Below are positions 43,269-53,976 of a stretch of 64,000 bases of DNA, one piece after another. Position 1 is the first letter of the stretch, and each line of letters starts with the position of its first letter. The position numbers and the translations under genes were made by a program. The stretch is taken from the NCBI GenBank assembly GCA_016938175.1, contig JAFGVE010000005.1:1-64000 (forward strand). Direction: 5' to 3'. Under the pieces are notes generated by a model. That model was not told the origin of the DNA, made no database searches, and was given only the letters and a program-made list of their open reading frames with translations. The DNA comes from Campylobacterales bacterium (GTDB taxonomy: Bacteria; Campylobacterota; Campylobacteria; Campylobacterales; Sulfurimonadaceae).

Positions 43269-43359
43269 AGTTTCGCCTATCTATAATTTAAAAAAGAAGT
43301 ATAGCATTGTTAAGTTAGTTTAGCTAAAATTGCACCACTAAAAAATAAAAGGTTTTTAC

Positions 43360-44748
43360 ATGGTTGTTACTCGTTTTGCACCTTCACCTACGGGCTATCT
43401 TCACATTGGCGGTCTCAGAACTGCACTTTTTTCTTATCTTTGGGCACGAAAAAACGGCGGTAAATTTTTACTTCGTATAGAAGATACAGACAAGGCAAGA
43501 AACTCTCAAGAGGCGGCTGAGGCTATCGTAAAAGCATTCGAGTGGCTAGGTCTTGAAGCAGATGGTGAAATCACATACCAGAGTCAACGTGATGATATTT
43601 ACGCAAAATATATAGAACAACTTCTGAGTGAAGGCAAGGCTTATAAATGTTATATGAGCAAAGAAGAGCTTGCTGAACTTCGTGAAACACAAATGGCGAA
43701 TAAAGAGCGTACAATGTATGATGGACGCTATCGTGACTTTACAGGTACACCACCAGAAGGTGTAGAGCCTGTTATTCGTATAAAAGCACCACAATCAGGC
43801 GAGATTCTTGTAAAAGATGGTGTCAAAGGAACTATCTCTTTTCAAGCAGAAGATATTTTAGATGACTTCATTATTGCACGTGCAGATGGAAGCCCAACAT
43901 ATAACTTTGTTGTAGCAGTTGATGATTATTTAATGGGTGTCAATGAAGTAATTCGCGGAGACGACCACCTCTCAAATACACCCAAACAGATAGTTATCTA
44001 TGAAGCACTCGGTTTTGATGTTCCATCTTTTTACCATGTTCCTATGATTCACAACTCTACAGGTAAAAAACTCTCTAAACGTGACGGGGCAACTGATGTT
44101 ATGGCATATAAAGAGATGGGTTACACACCTCAGGCTCTGCTTAACTTTTTGGTACGCCTTGGATGGAGTCACGGTGATCAGGAGATTTTCTCTTTTGAGG
44201 AGATGATTGAACTCTTTAATCCAAATGACATTAATAAGTCAGCTTCTATATACAATACAGAAAAACTTGACTGGCTAAGTGCTCACTACATTAAAAACAT
44301 GTCTAATGATGCACTTGCAGAACTTCTTGAAGAGTATGGCGTTATCTTAACGTCTCATGATAAAAAAGAGATTTTACTCGATGCACTTAAAGAGAGAGCA
44401 AAAACGCTTAAAGAGTTAGCAGAACTTGTAAATGAAATTGTTGCGACTCCAAGCAGTTATGATGAAAAAGCGATGCACAAAGCTTTTAAAGAGGACTCAG
44501 TAGAGATACTCAATGCTTTTGGAGCAAAACTTACAAAGGCAACTGAATTACACCTGCCTGTTGAGTACCATTCACTTATGCAAGAGCTTGTAGATGAGAT
44601 GGATATCGGTTTTGGGAAAATTGGTATGCCACTTCGTGTAGCGCTACTAGGTAAAATGGGTGGACCAAACATCGATGTTATCATGGCAGTAATTGGAAGA
44701 GATGAGACTCTTCTAAGAATTGCTAATGCAATCACTGCAAACGCGTAA
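43360..44748 (+). CDS. gltX: Glutamyl-tRNA synthetase
   Basis: 462 aa. Class I motifs FAPSPTGYLHIGGLRTAL and KKLSKRDGATDV. Campylobacterota usually have two such genes, one of which may charge tRNA-Gln for later amidation; which paralogue this is cannot be told here. ATG follows AAAGG. Confidence 0.97.
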   Translation: MVVTRFAPSPTGYLHIGGLRTALFSYLWARKNGGKFLLRIEDTDKARNSQEAAEAIVKAFEWLGLEADGEITYQSQRDDIYAKYIEQLLSEGKAYKCYMSKEELAELRETQMANKERTMYDGRYRDFTGTPPEGVEPVIRIKAPQSGEILVKDGVKGTISFQAEDILDDFIIARADGSPTYNFVVAVDDYLMGVNEVIRGDDHLSNTPKQIVIYEALGFDVPSFYHVPMIHNSTGKKLSKRDGATDVMAYKEMGYTPQALLNFLVRLGWSHGDQEIFSFEEMIELFNPNDINKSASIYNTEKLDWLSAHYIKNMSNDALAELLEEYGVILTSHDKKEILLDALKERAKTLKELAELVNEIVATPSSYDEKAMHKAFKEDSVEILNAFGAKLTKATELHLPVEYHSLMQELVDEMDIGFGKIGMPLRVALLGKMGGPNIDVIMAVIGRDETLLRIANAITANA

Positions 44749-44775
44749 GGGAAAAACCTTTACGTAAGACTCTTA

Positions 44776-47665
44776 TTAACGTTTACTCACCCTATCTCTT
44801 CCATTCTCTTTTGAAATGTAGAGTGCTTCATCTGCTCTTCTTACAGTCTCTAAAAGAGACTCATCACTAAGCATCAGTGAAACACCAAAACTGCAACTCA
44901 TATGCCCGACATATTCAAACACATGTGCTGCTACTTTTGAACGTAAGTTCTCGGCTACTGCAACAAGCTCATCAGCAGAGTTCGCAGAGAGTAAAATAAT
45001 AAACTCTTCACCACCCCATCGAATAAGGTAATCATTACTGCGGATGGACAGAGAAATCTGCTCTATCAACTCAACTAAAACAGAGTCTCCAACTCCATGT
45101 CCATAGGTATCGTTAACAATTTTAAAGTAATCAATATCAAAAAATATAATCCCAACAGAACGCCCACTCTCTTTTGTACTTGCTACAATCTCAGTCTGCT
45201 TAAGCTCAAAAAACTCTCTATTATATGCACCTGTAAGTTTGTCGTGAATTACTTTGTTTTCTAAAGAGTGCTGCTCTTGGAGTGTATCGGTAATATCGGC
45301 AAAGGTAAATATATGATGTTTCGTATTATATCGGCTCGTTGTGACGGCAAAGCTATGTTTATTCCCCTTATGATCTTCTACGAGTACTATTCTCTCTTTG
45401 TGTGGAATAGTCTCTAAGTAAGAGATCCACGTTATACCCTCAGGAACTTTTTTAAGATGAAAATAGTTCTCATCTTCTATGAAAGTTTCACATAAACAGC
45501 TGTATCTATCTTTAAAACTCTCCAAAGAGTCGTATCCGTAAAACTCTAATAGTTTTTTATTTGCATCAATCATCTCAAATCCATCGGTAATTAGAACCAT
45601 AGACTTTTGAGTATCTAAAATCTCCCTGTTTTGTAAAGAGAGGGCTTGATAATCAAGCTTAACACTTAATTCTCTGTATATGAATATGAATAAAAGTAAA
45701 ATAAGAGTGCTTCCCCCTCCAAATATAAAGCTAAAAAGCTCTTCATCTTCCAAAAACGCAGCATTTTCTCTCTCTATAATGAGTGCTCCTACAACTTCAT
45801 GCGAAATAGCATTTTTCAAAGGAATAACAGAGAAGAGACTATGTGAGTCCTCTGATGGAATAGTAAAAATCTCTCCCTTTTTAATGGTGTTGTTAATATA
45901 CTCTATTTTCTTAGGAGAAAGTTTTTCAATATTTATATTATTAAAGGCTTTTCGAAACTTCTCTTTTATAATCGAATCATAGTAAAAGTCATCAAATTCA
46001 CTCTGTTCATAGTTTGTTTTTTCCTCATGAAAGAGCTTTTCATCTGTTCTCTTTTTAGAAACTAAAAAAGAGACCTTTGCATTGTGTCCTAGAACAAATT
46101 CGTTTGCTACTGCATGGGCATTAAACGAGACCTCAACACTTCCAAGATGCTCTTTGGTTCCTCTGTTGTTACTCACACTTAAAGGAAAAACATAACGAAA
46201 GCCATTATAGATTCTCCCCTCTTCAAATCCTTGAACTTTCTCATGGTTCTCATTGACCCACTTTACTGTTGCCCTTACACCGCTTAAATCATCTCCATAT
46301 TTGTTTGGTCTATGAAAACGTAAGAAGCTCTCGTTGTTGGTAAGATGAAAATGAAGTTGTCTGACATCATAACGGTTATAGTAACGATACTTATCAATTA
46401 AAAGTGCATAAAGAGCTTCTCGACTTTTCTCTTTCTTATCTCCATATGCTTCTCTCATAAGCGCATGAACTTCATTTGTATTTAAAACTGTTTCGAACAT
46501 AATCTCAGCAATAATCTCAAACTTTCTACTTATAAGCGTATAATCTTTTTCAATACTGACATTATAATTCTCTAAAAACTCATCTTTTTCATGCGTTTTA
46601 TAGATACGCAGTAAAAAGTAAAAAAGTGCAATAATAAAAAAGAAAATCGTGACAAAGAGCAATACCCTCTTAAGTGTTTCTTGCTTTATTACATCTTGGG
46701 TTTTATGGACTTTTGAGTGCTCTTTATTAGAAAAATAGATGAGTATGAAAGCAAAAAGTACAACCGAGAAGAGTAGCATAGAGTCTATGAATAACTCTTC
46801 AATCCTCAAGTTCTTTAGATCAATGTCTTTTACTCTTTGAAACATTAAGATGTAGGCCAAAGGTTTTGCATCTGTTTGAAAAAGAGTATAATTTATACGC
46901 AGATAAAGGCCGTCTGAAGTAAGAGAGTATCTTTTTTGATAGCCAACGACATCTTCTATCCCTAACTTTTCAATGTATTTTAGAAGCTCCTCATTAGCAT
47001 TTGTATTAGCAAGATAATAATCACCTATAAATTTCTGCGTGAAAGGATGGCTAATCTGATTTTTATATGACTTATCAACAAGTACTATGGTCTCAAATCC
47101 CTCATCACTGAGTTTGAGGGCTACGGAGTTAAAGTGGGTAATAACCTATAAAGTTTTTTTCATCATCATAAAAAGGAACCATGCCTTTAAAAGAGAGGTC
47201 ATACTTACCCACACTAATACTTGTACGTACTTGCGGGAATAAAATCATCTCAGATACATCACCTCTTAGAGTCTTAAGTACATCTCCTGCTTTGTCCGTC
47301 CAACTTCTTGAGATGGAGTAGCCTCTCTCGTCTAAAAGCTGTATCCAAACATTTTTAAAGTCAGTAGAGTCTTTAAGTCTTTTTGAAAAGAGTGCAAGCT
47401 TTTGGTGAATGTTTTTTTTACTCTCAATTGCTTTTTGAATCACATCATCTTCTGCAAGAGAGAGGGCTACAGTAAGCGTTGCATTTCGTTTCTCTTCTAT
47501 AAGGGTATCAACTCTGTTTGTAACCGAGTATGCTATTTTTCCGTAGAGTGCTTCAAGTGTAAGTGTTCTTTCCTTCTCTTTGTAGTCACTGACAAAGGAG
47601 TAGCCGCCACTGGCAAGTAAAAAGAAGACAACAACTAAAAAAATATTCCAATACTTGCTTTTCAA
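44776..47665 (-). pseudogene. Cache-PAS-diguanylate cyclase gene with a frameshift
   Basis: Frame 1 (47665-47129) encodes a membrane helix and a Cache-like sensor up to NFIGYYPL-stop. In the next frame an uninterrupted reading continues from NSVALKLSDEGFETIVLVDK through to the long open frame (start codon 46860): a membrane helix, a second Cache-like domain, a membrane helix, PAS and GGDEF (HDKLTGAYNREFF, RWGGEEF). Losing one T around 47141-47146 would restore FIG-ITHFNSVA. The whole would be about 960 aa. It may be inactive, or the frame break may be a sequence error; the downstream half could still be made. Confidence 0.8.
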
Positions 47666-47763
47666 AAAAACTCCAACAGATTTAACTTACATATAGATTG
47701 TATCCAAATAGTTTAAAAGCTGGCGGATGTTTTTACAAGTTTTTATAAGCTACAATCCCTGCT

Positions 47764-49530
47764 ATGAATAAAGAAGTAACACTCAAAAGCATATTTACCC
47801 TGGTCTTACGCAACAGAAGATCACTCGTTTACGGTCAACTCGTCACACTCATTGCTATACTTGTAAGTGTCCCAATTCCACTACTTCTTCCTATTTTAGT
47901 GGATGAAGTTCTCTTAGATAAGCCTGGGTATGTAGTAAACTCAATCAACTTTTTTATAGAGAGCACAACCGCTTTTTACTACATTCTTATTGTCACGCTT
48001 GGTGTTATTTTCTTACGAGTCTTCTACTATCTTTTAGGCGTGTACCTTACAAAAGTTTTTACCTTCATAGCAAAATTTGTCAGCTTTGAGATACGCCAAA
48101 AACTCCTCGAACACCTTAAAATAGTCTCTATGAATGAGTATGAAACACTTGGAAGTGGGACTATCACTTCCAACCTTGTCACAGACGTAAATACCTTGGA
48201 AAGCTTCATAATGAATGCAAGTTCTAAAATGCTCTCTTCTATACTAACCCTTCTCGCAGTAGGTATAGTCCTCCTTGCTATTGAGCCTATTTTAGGTCTT
48301 ATGATACTTACCATTCAACCAATGATGATGTTTTTGAGCAGAAAGATGTCTAAACGTGTTGGTGGATTAAAAACTAAAGAGAATGAAGCCATAGCCAACT
48401 TTCAAGAGGACGTAAGTGAGACCTTGGAGCTCTTTGGACAGATAAAAGCAAGTAATCAGGAAAACTACTTCTTCTCTCGCGCCAAAGAGTTTGCGAAAAA
48501 AGTACAAACAACCTCTAATGAGTTTGGCTATAAAAATGTAGCATACGAGAAACTCTCCGGAACACTTTTTTTGGTAATGTTTGAACTCATACGTGCTTCT
48601 GGTCTTCTTCTTGTCGCTTATAGTGACTTAAGTATAGGAATGATGCTTGCCATGTTTGGCTACATCTGGTTTATTATGACTCCTGTTCAGGAGTTAATTT
48701 CACTGCAATACTCTTTAGCCTCAGCAAAAGCTGCTCTTGAGCGTATAAACAAAGTACTTCTTTTAGAGACTGAACAGAGTGCCGATGAAGAACTTGGAGA
48801 GCATGCTGTAAATATTAGGCTCCAAAATGTTCACTTTGCATATAGCAATGAAAAAAAGATTCTTAACGATATCTCTTTAGAGATTAAAGCTGGAGAGAAA
48901 GTAGCCCTTATTGGAGCGAGTGGTAGTGGAAAAACAACTTTGGCACAACTGATATCCGGTTTTTATGAAAAAAGTTTTGGAGATATTTTTTATAATGGAA
49001 TTTCCACCGAAATACTCAACAAAAGCTCCCTACGTTCAAAAATATTTTTAGTTCTTCAAATGCCTATACTCTTTAATGCAAGTTTACGTTTTAACATAAC
49101 AATGGGGGATGAAAACATCAGAGATGAGACTATTTATCAGGCACTTAAAACGGCCCAGCTAGATGTAATGCTTGCTGAAATGCCCAATGGCTTAGAGAGT
49201 ATTGTAGGGCGTCATGGTATTCGTTTATCAGGAGGGCAGAGACAACGTCTCAGTATCGCACGTATGATTGTCGCAAATCCGAGTGTTGTCATCTTTGATG
49301 AATCTACCTCAGCACTTGATGTACATACAGAGATGAAGCTCCAAGCCGCGTTAGAGCCCATACTCAAAGAAAAAACAGTCATTACCATTGCACATCGTCT
49401 CTCAACTGTTAAAAATGCAGATACTATCTATGTTTTAGAAAATGGTCAGATAGTACAACGTGGTACACATGAAGAACTAGAAGATGAAGAGGGACACTAT
49501 AACGAATTTGTTAAGAGGCAGTTAATTTAA
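47764..49530 (+). CDS. ABC exporter, fused membrane and ATPase domains
   Basis: 588 aa. Six membrane helices in the first 300 residues, then Walker A GASGSGKTTLAQLISG, Q loop LVLQMPILFNA, signature LSGGQRQRLSIARM, Walker B VVIFDESTSALD and the His switch TIAHRLST. Homodimeric type IV exporter; MsbA-like lipid export or peptide/drug export. Substrate unknown. Confidence 0.9.
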   Translation: MNKEVTLKSIFTLVLRNRRSLVYGQLVTLIAILVSVPIPLLLPILVDEVLLDKPGYVVNSINFFIESTTAFYYILIVTLGVIFLRVFYYLLGVYLTKVFTFIAKFVSFEIRQKLLEHLKIVSMNEYETLGSGTITSNLVTDVNTLESFIMNASSKMLSSILTLLAVGIVLLAIEPILGLMILTIQPMMMFLSRKMSKRVGGLKTKENEAIANFQEDVSETLELFGQIKASNQENYFFSRAKEFAKKVQTTSNEFGYKNVAYEKLSGTLFLVMFELIRASGLLLVAYSDLSIGMMLAMFGYIWFIMTPVQELISLQYSLASAKAALERINKVLLLETEQSADEELGEHAVNIRLQNVHFAYSNEKKILNDISLEIKAGEKVALIGASGSGKTTLAQLISGFYEKSFGDIFYNGISTEILNKSSLRSKIFLVLQMPILFNASLRFNITMGDENIRDETIYQALKTAQLDVMLAEMPNGLESIVGRHGIRLSGGQRQRLSIARMIVANPSVVIFDESTSALDVHTEMKLQAALEPILKEKTVITIAHRLSTVKNADTIYVLENGQIVQRGTHEELEDEEGHYNEFVKRQLI

Positions 49531-49571
49531 AAAGTTTTATAATTTAGAAAAACCCATAGAAGGAGGATGTC

Positions 49572-49787
49572 ATGCAAGTAACACAATACACATACCAGTC
49601 ACCCTATACGAGCCCTGTTCAATTTGGTAAAGTAGACCCAAGTACGAAACAAGAGCAAAGTACGCAGACTGACCAATTACTACAAAACAACCAAAGTGCT
49701 GTACAAGCCCAAGAGTTACAAGCAACACAAACTCAAGAGGTAAAACCGAGCGTTACTCAAAACTCTCTTTTAGACGTTTACGCTTAG
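49572..49787 (+). CDS. Hypothetical Gln-rich protein, 71 aa
   Basis: Strong GAAGGAGGATG ribosome site, then MQVTQYTYQSPYTSPVQFGK and a Gln/Thr-rich, likely disordered body ending NSLLDVYA. The short C-terminal NSLLDVYA patch looks like a binding motif. No family recognised. 42 bases after the ABC exporter, possibly co-transcribed. Confidence 0.65.
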   Translation: MQVTQYTYQSPYTSPVQFGKVDPSTKQEQSTQTDQLLQNNQSAVQAQELQATQTQEVKPSVTQNSLLDVYA

Positions 49788-49798
49788 AGAATCTGTAA

Positions 49799-51508
49799 CT
49801 ACGAAGAGCAACTCACGTGTGATATACCTGCAATCTCAAATAGTTCGCTCGGTTTTTCTTTATAGTATTTCTCTTCTATCTCTTTAGAGCCTTCACCATA
49901 AGGATTATTCATAACATCTTGTAACTCTTTTATAAGAGTATAATCTCCACGTTCTGCCGCTTTATAGGCTGGTACTAAGAACCACTCTCGAAGTGTATAC
50001 TTTGGATTTGTCTGCTTCATCTGCTCAGAGAGTCTCTCTTTAGACTCAAGGGTTGTGACGTTTATAAGAGAGTGCCATTGCTCCAGCCACTCCTTCCATC
50101 TTCCTAAAAGTTTATCATCGTATATAGCGTCTCCATAAAAACTTTTCGTTAACGGTGCTATCTCATCTGGAACAGCTGAGAGTTCACGAAAAAAGATTGT
50201 ATAGTCAACAGAGGTATCTATCATTAACACAACAAGCTCATTAAAGAGTTCAGCATTAAAGCTCTCTAAACCTAGTTTTGCAGCCCACATTTTTATCATT
50301 TTTGCCTGCATAACTCTTCCAAATGCATTCCTAATTTTTGTCAACTCTTCTAAGGCTTTCTCATGAGACTCTAAAAGAGGTAATAGTGCTGTATAAAACA
50401 TATGAAAGTTGCGTTCAGCTGCTTGAGGCTGATTTAAAAAAGAGAAGTGTACTCCTCCGCCAGTCCACGGTTGATAACGCGGGTCGAACATATCTATAAA
50501 CCCAAATGGACCATAATCGAGAGTAAACCCACCTACTGCTGTATTATCACTATTAAAATTTCCTTGACAGTACCCCACACGAATCCAATCGGCTACAAGT
50601 GAAGTTAAACGTTTTTGAAACTCCAAAGCCAAGGCAATTATTTTTTTTTCTAAAGGAAGCTTTGCATCTATAAGCTCACTGTACTCACGTTTTATAATGT
50701 GTAAAACCAGCTTTTCTAACTCCTCTTTGGCATTTGCATGTTCATTTTTACGTGCGCGACGACCAAAAAGCTCAAGCTGTCCAACTCTTAAAAATGAAGG
50801 AGCAACACGCGTTGTGATAGCTACATCCTCCTCAATCATAACCTCTGGATCTCTTGAATATGAACCGTTTAAAAACCATGGACGTCTTACTTTTTCACTT
50901 CTTGAAGTGTAAAGTGTCAAAGAACGAGAAGTAGCTACACCAAGTGCATGCATATGTTCTTGAGCTAAAAACTCACGAATACTTGAACGCAATACAGCAC
51001 GTCCATCCGCACCTCTGCAGTAAGGAGTTCTACCGCCTCCTTTTAACTGCATCTCCCATCTTTTTCCACCAAATACACCCTCAAGAATTGAAACTGCACG
51101 ACCATCACCATAAGCATTTCCTGTTTTAAAAGGACACTGCTCATAATACTCTGTTCCATAAATAGAAAGGGCATATCCTGTAGCCCAGCCACTCTTTTTC
51201 ATAGGTGCAGGAAGTTGTGAACTATCTCCTGAAAAAAGCTGCATAAAATCTTGCGATGTTGCCAAAGCATCATCAAAACCAAGCTCTGAGAATAGCTCTT
51301 TACTATGCGCTATGTAGATAGGATTTTCAATAGGTGTCGGATTGACAGGGACGTAGTGTCCGCTAAAGACCTCTCTTGGATAGTGATCAACTCCGTCTTC
51401 TCGCGATTGGGGGTCAGGATTCATACTGTTTACAAAAGAGTAATCTGCATACTGTGCAAGCTCTTCAAGACTTCTTATTTTCACAGGGTTTGTAGCAACT
51501 GATTTCAT
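49799..51508 (-). CDS. selO: SelO/YdiU protein adenylyltransferase
   Basis: 569 aa. Pseudokinase fold that transfers AMP to Ser/Thr/Tyr (known for SelO). Blocks: [71 protein letters not shown]. Ends in VSCSS, where many homologues have selenocysteine; here Cys is encoded normally. Redox-linked protein modification is its likely role. Confidence 0.95.
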   Translation of the reverse strand: MKSVATNPVKIRSLEELAQYADYSFVNSMNPDPQSREDGVDHYPREVFSGHYVPVNPTPIENPIYIAHSKELFSELGFDDALATSQDFMQLFSGDSSQLPAPMKKSGWATGYALSIYGTEYYEQCPFKTGNAYGDGRAVSILEGVFGGKRWEMQLKGGGRTPYCRGADGRAVLRSSIREFLAQEHMHALGVATSRSLTLYTSRSEKVRRPWFLNGSYSRDPEVMIEEDVAITTRVAPSFLRVGQLELFGRRARKNEHANAKEELEKLVLHIIKREYSELIDAKLPLEKKIIALALEFQKRLTSLVADWIRVGYCQGNFNSDNTAVGGFTLDYGPFGFIDMFDPRYQPWTGGGVHFSFLNQPQAAERNFHMFYTALLPLLESHEKALEELTKIRNAFGRVMQAKMIKMWAAKLGLESFNAELFNELVVLMIDTSVDYTIFFRELSAVPDEIAPLTKSFYGDAIYDDKLLGRWKEWLEQWHSLINVTTLESKERLSEQMKQTNPKYTLREWFLVPAYKAAERGDYTLIKELQDVMNNPYGEGSKEIEEKYYKEKPSELFEIAGISHVSCSS

Positions 51509-51599
51509 AACTATTTTCCTTATTCTAATGGGTAATAGTAACAGATTGTTTTAAAGAGGAAGCGTGTCTTAGATATGATAGTTTGAAATTTAGTGGTAA

Positions 51600-52151
51600 T
51601 TAAGAATTACTAGAGTGTTTTCCCTTTACCTCTTCTAGCATCCAAGGCCATTCACCAAAACCGCTATCACTATTTATGTGTCCAGCATTTTCTAAAACTT
51701 TCATCTCAATATTTAGTTTTTGTTGCAACTCCTGAGCCTCTGTCAAAGACATATATGGATCATTTGTAGAGACAATGAGCAGACTCTCTTTTGCACAGAG
51801 TTTTTGCGGTATTGCAGCAGGGAAAAACTCACTAAGCTCCTCTATCTCACAACTTACGCGTGGAGGTGCGACAAGATAAAGTTTTTCTATCTCTCGTATA
51901 CTGCTTTGTATGCAAAGATGAAACCAGAGTGTATTTGCCAAAGAGTGACAAATCACAATATCCGGGGTAAACTCCATAAGAGCGTTTTGCAGCTCAAGCA
52001 TCCACACAGAGAGTTTTGGGGTGTCATAATTACTAAAACGTAGAAACTTTACCTCTCCATACTCTTTTGCCAGCTCACCAGCAAGCCAAGATTGCCAGTG
52101 AGGAAAGTCACTGCCACCCCAACCGTGTAGTAGTAAAATTTTCTTTGCCAT
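51600..52151 (-). CDS. RBBP9/YdeN-family serine hydrolase
   Basis: 183 aa. ILLLHGWGGSDFPHWQSWLA is the oxyanion region, ICHSLANTLW the nucleophile elbow (Ser in HSL), SLLIVSTNDPYM supplies the Asp and NAGHINSDSGFGEWP the His. Substrate unknown. Overlaps the DUF234 gene by one base. Confidence 0.88.
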   Translation of the reverse strand: MAKKILLLHGWGGSDFPHWQSWLAGELAKEYGEVKFLRFSNYDTPKLSVWMLELQNALMEFTPDIVICHSLANTLWFHLCIQSSIREIEKLYLVAPPRVSCEIEELSEFFPAAIPQKLCAKESLLIVSTNDPYMSLTEAQELQQKLNIEMKVLENAGHINSDSGFGEWPWMLEEVKGKHSSNS

Positions 52152-52921
52152 TACTCCACCAACTGCTTAAAATTTTTCAGTGTAAAGAGTTTAAGAGAAT
52201 CTCCTTTCAGGGACTTTAACTCTTGTGAGAAGCCCTCTTTAGCAACAAGCACAAAAATATCTGCTTGGATTTTCGCTTCTTGACACATCTCTTCCAAACG
52301 TGTTAATTCGCTTTTTTTCAGCTTTGAATTTGTGTATTTACAAATTCCAACGACTCTTTTTCCACTTTTTGTCTTTGCGTAAATATCAAAAGTAATACCC
52401 TCGTGTACATGTTCGCCTATCTCTACAAATCTATCTTCTGTAAAACTTTTTTTAAGCAGTTCATGGGAAAGTTGCACAAAAGGAAGATGTAAAAACTCTC
52501 TATATCTATTTGTAAAAAGCTCACGAAACTCACTATATTCACCGTCTCTTATACCTTTAAAAATGGGAGAGACAAAGGCAAACCAAAAACGTAAAAACGG
52601 AGAGTTAAAATAGAGTTTTTTTGGTTTTTTAACCTTTATCATGCCTCTCTCTACAAGCTCATCTACTGCCTTTTGTCCAACCTCAGCAGAAACTTTCGCA
52701 CGTTTAAAAGCTGTATGCGTCTGCCCGTCACCTTGTGCAATTCCTGAGAGAATAGTGTGATAAAGCGGTAAACCCTCAGTTACTTCAGTAACATCTGAAC
52801 GGATAAACTTAAAATCACTCAGTACAAACTCTTCGATAAGCTCTAAAGTTGAAACTTTAGTATTTAAGGGACCCCAACCAACACCACCGAATATAGCGAA
52901 TTTTTCTATAGCTTCCTCCAT
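52151..52921 (-). CDS. DUF234-domain protein without an ATPase domain
   Basis: 256 aa. The winged-helix part (SAEVGQKAVDELVERGMIKV) and SPFLRFWFAFVSPIFKGIRD plus the nuclease-like end (FVEIGEHVHEGITFDIYAKT) match DUF234, normally the C-terminus of archaeal-type AAA ATPases. The ATPase half is absent; a stand-alone form, or a truncated descendant. Possible PD-(D/E)XK-like fold; function unknown. Confidence 0.75.
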   Translation of the reverse strand: MEEAIEKFAIFGGVGWGPLNTKVSTLELIEEFVLSDFKFIRSDVTEVTEGLPLYHTILSGIAQGDGQTHTAFKRAKVSAEVGQKAVDELVERGMIKVKKPKKLYFNSPFLRFWFAFVSPIFKGIRDGEYSEFRELFTNRYREFLHLPFVQLSHELLKKSFTEDRFVEIGEHVHEGITFDIYAKTKSGKRVVGICKYTNSKLKKSELTRLEEMCQEAKIQADIFVLVAKEGFSQELKSLKGDSLKLFTLKNFKQLVE

Positions 52922-53081
52922 AGTTGCGGGTTGCTGTTCTTTGTAAAAACTTTTGAATTGCTCTAGAAGAGTCTGCTTAGTGAGTATAATAGCTTTGCCT
53001 TGGGGTAAATTTTTGCATCATTATACCCTATATACTAATTTAGAGTACAATGGTGCATATTCAAATCATAAGGAGTTAATT

Positions 53082-53402
53082 ATGAAATTAACACTCTCTT
53101 CTCTTCTTTTAGGTGCCGCTCTTTTTACGGCTATGGGTGCTACAACGTTAAGCGCAGATATGAAGTGTGGTGCAGGAAAATGCGGTGCCGGTATGATGAA
53201 AGGCAAGAACCAAGAAGGTAAATGTGGTAAAGCCAAAGGTGAAGGCAAAATGGACGGTACTGGAAAAGGTGTTGGCAAGTGTGGTATGAACAAAAAAGAC
53301 GGCAGCGGAAATGGGAAATGCGGTCAAGGTAAAAAAGATGGTACTGGAAAAGGTGTTGGCAAGTGCGGCATGAATAAAAAAGACGGTAGCGGAAAAGAGT
53401 AA
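53082..53402 (+). CDS. Exported KCG-repeat peptide, 106 aa
   Basis: Signal peptide (LTLSSLLLGAALFTAMGATT) and a Gly/Lys/Cys-rich body with six KCG motifs, opening MKCGAGKCGAGMMKG. Two copies of a 28-residue unit (DGTGKGVGKCGMNKKDGSG) are near identical in DNA. The start follows AAGGAG; the upstream open frame is not needed. Such KCG/GKCG peptides resemble the HvfA/bufferin class of metal-binding RiPP precursors, but no DUF692 or DUF2063 partner is in the window. Probably metal-binding; function not known. Confidence 0.75.
   Translation: MKLTLSSLLLGAALFTAMGATTLSADMKCGAGKCGAGMMKGKNQEGKCGKAKGEGKMDGTGKGVGKCGMNKKDGSGNGKCGQGKKDGTGKGVGKCGMNKKDGSGKE
53252..53396 (+). repeat. Near-identical 84-base-period repeat in the KCG gene
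   Basis: GGTACTGGAAAAGGTGTTGG begins at 53256 and again at 53340; about 60 bases are shared with a few synonymous differences. Confidence 0.85.
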
Positions 53403-53481
53403 AAGAGACTCTCTACTCAATTAGCTAGTTTTTAAACATCAAGGGCTGGAATTTTTTTTCCTCATTAGCTATCATAAGCTT

Positions 53482-53976
53482 ATGAATACACTACACAGAA
53501 GAAAGTTTTTACAGCTCGGTCTGCTTAGCAGTGCAATTTTTGTGATGCAAGGGTGTGAACTCAAAGGCATCACAACTATGCGTTCCACTATAGAGTTACT
53601 TCAACGTGACCTCTTTGAAAAATCACATACACTTAACATCAAAACAACACACTACTTTTATAACTCTGTTCTTGGACACTCTCGAATATCTCAAGAGGAA
53701 AAAAAGTTTTTAAAAAATGGTGTAAGCTGGCTCAATGAAGCTGCTCAAGAGCAGTATAAACTTCTCTATGTAAAATTACCACGACATCATCGTGAACACG
53801 TCTTGCAAACTATATCACAGAGCCAATGGGGAGAAGAGTGGCTAAGCAAAATGCTTGGTTATATCTTAGAAGCAACACTCAGTGACCCTATATACCTAGG
53901 CAATACCAATGAAAATGGCTGGAAATGGCTTGAGTTTCAAGGTGGAGTACCACATCCAAAGGAACCTTACTTATGA
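53482..53976 (+). CDS. Gluconate 2-dehydrogenase subunit 3-like Tat lipoprotein
   Basis: 164 aa. HRRKFLQLGLLSSAIFVMQG is a twin-arginine signal with a lipobox (VMQGC). The body (LNEAAQEQYKLLYVKLPRHH) and the end LEATLSDPIYLGNTNENGWK, then WLEFQGGVPHP match the small subunit of membrane-bound gluconate dehydrogenases. It would carry the folded flavoprotein partner across the membrane. Overlaps the GMC gene by four bases. Confidence 0.82.
   Translation: MNTLHRRKFLQLGLLSSAIFVMQGCELKGITTMRSTIELLQRDLFEKSHTLNIKTTHYFYNSVLGHSRISQEEKKFLKNGVSWLNEAAQEQYKLLYVKLPRHHREHVLQTISQSQWGEEWLSKMLGYILEATLSDPIYLGNTNENGWKWLEFQGGVPHPKEPYL

Noticed and set aside
53148..53420. Open frame antisense to the KCG peptide
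   Set aside because: A mirror of the Gly/Lys/Cys repeat; composition and lack of a ribosome site argue against coding.
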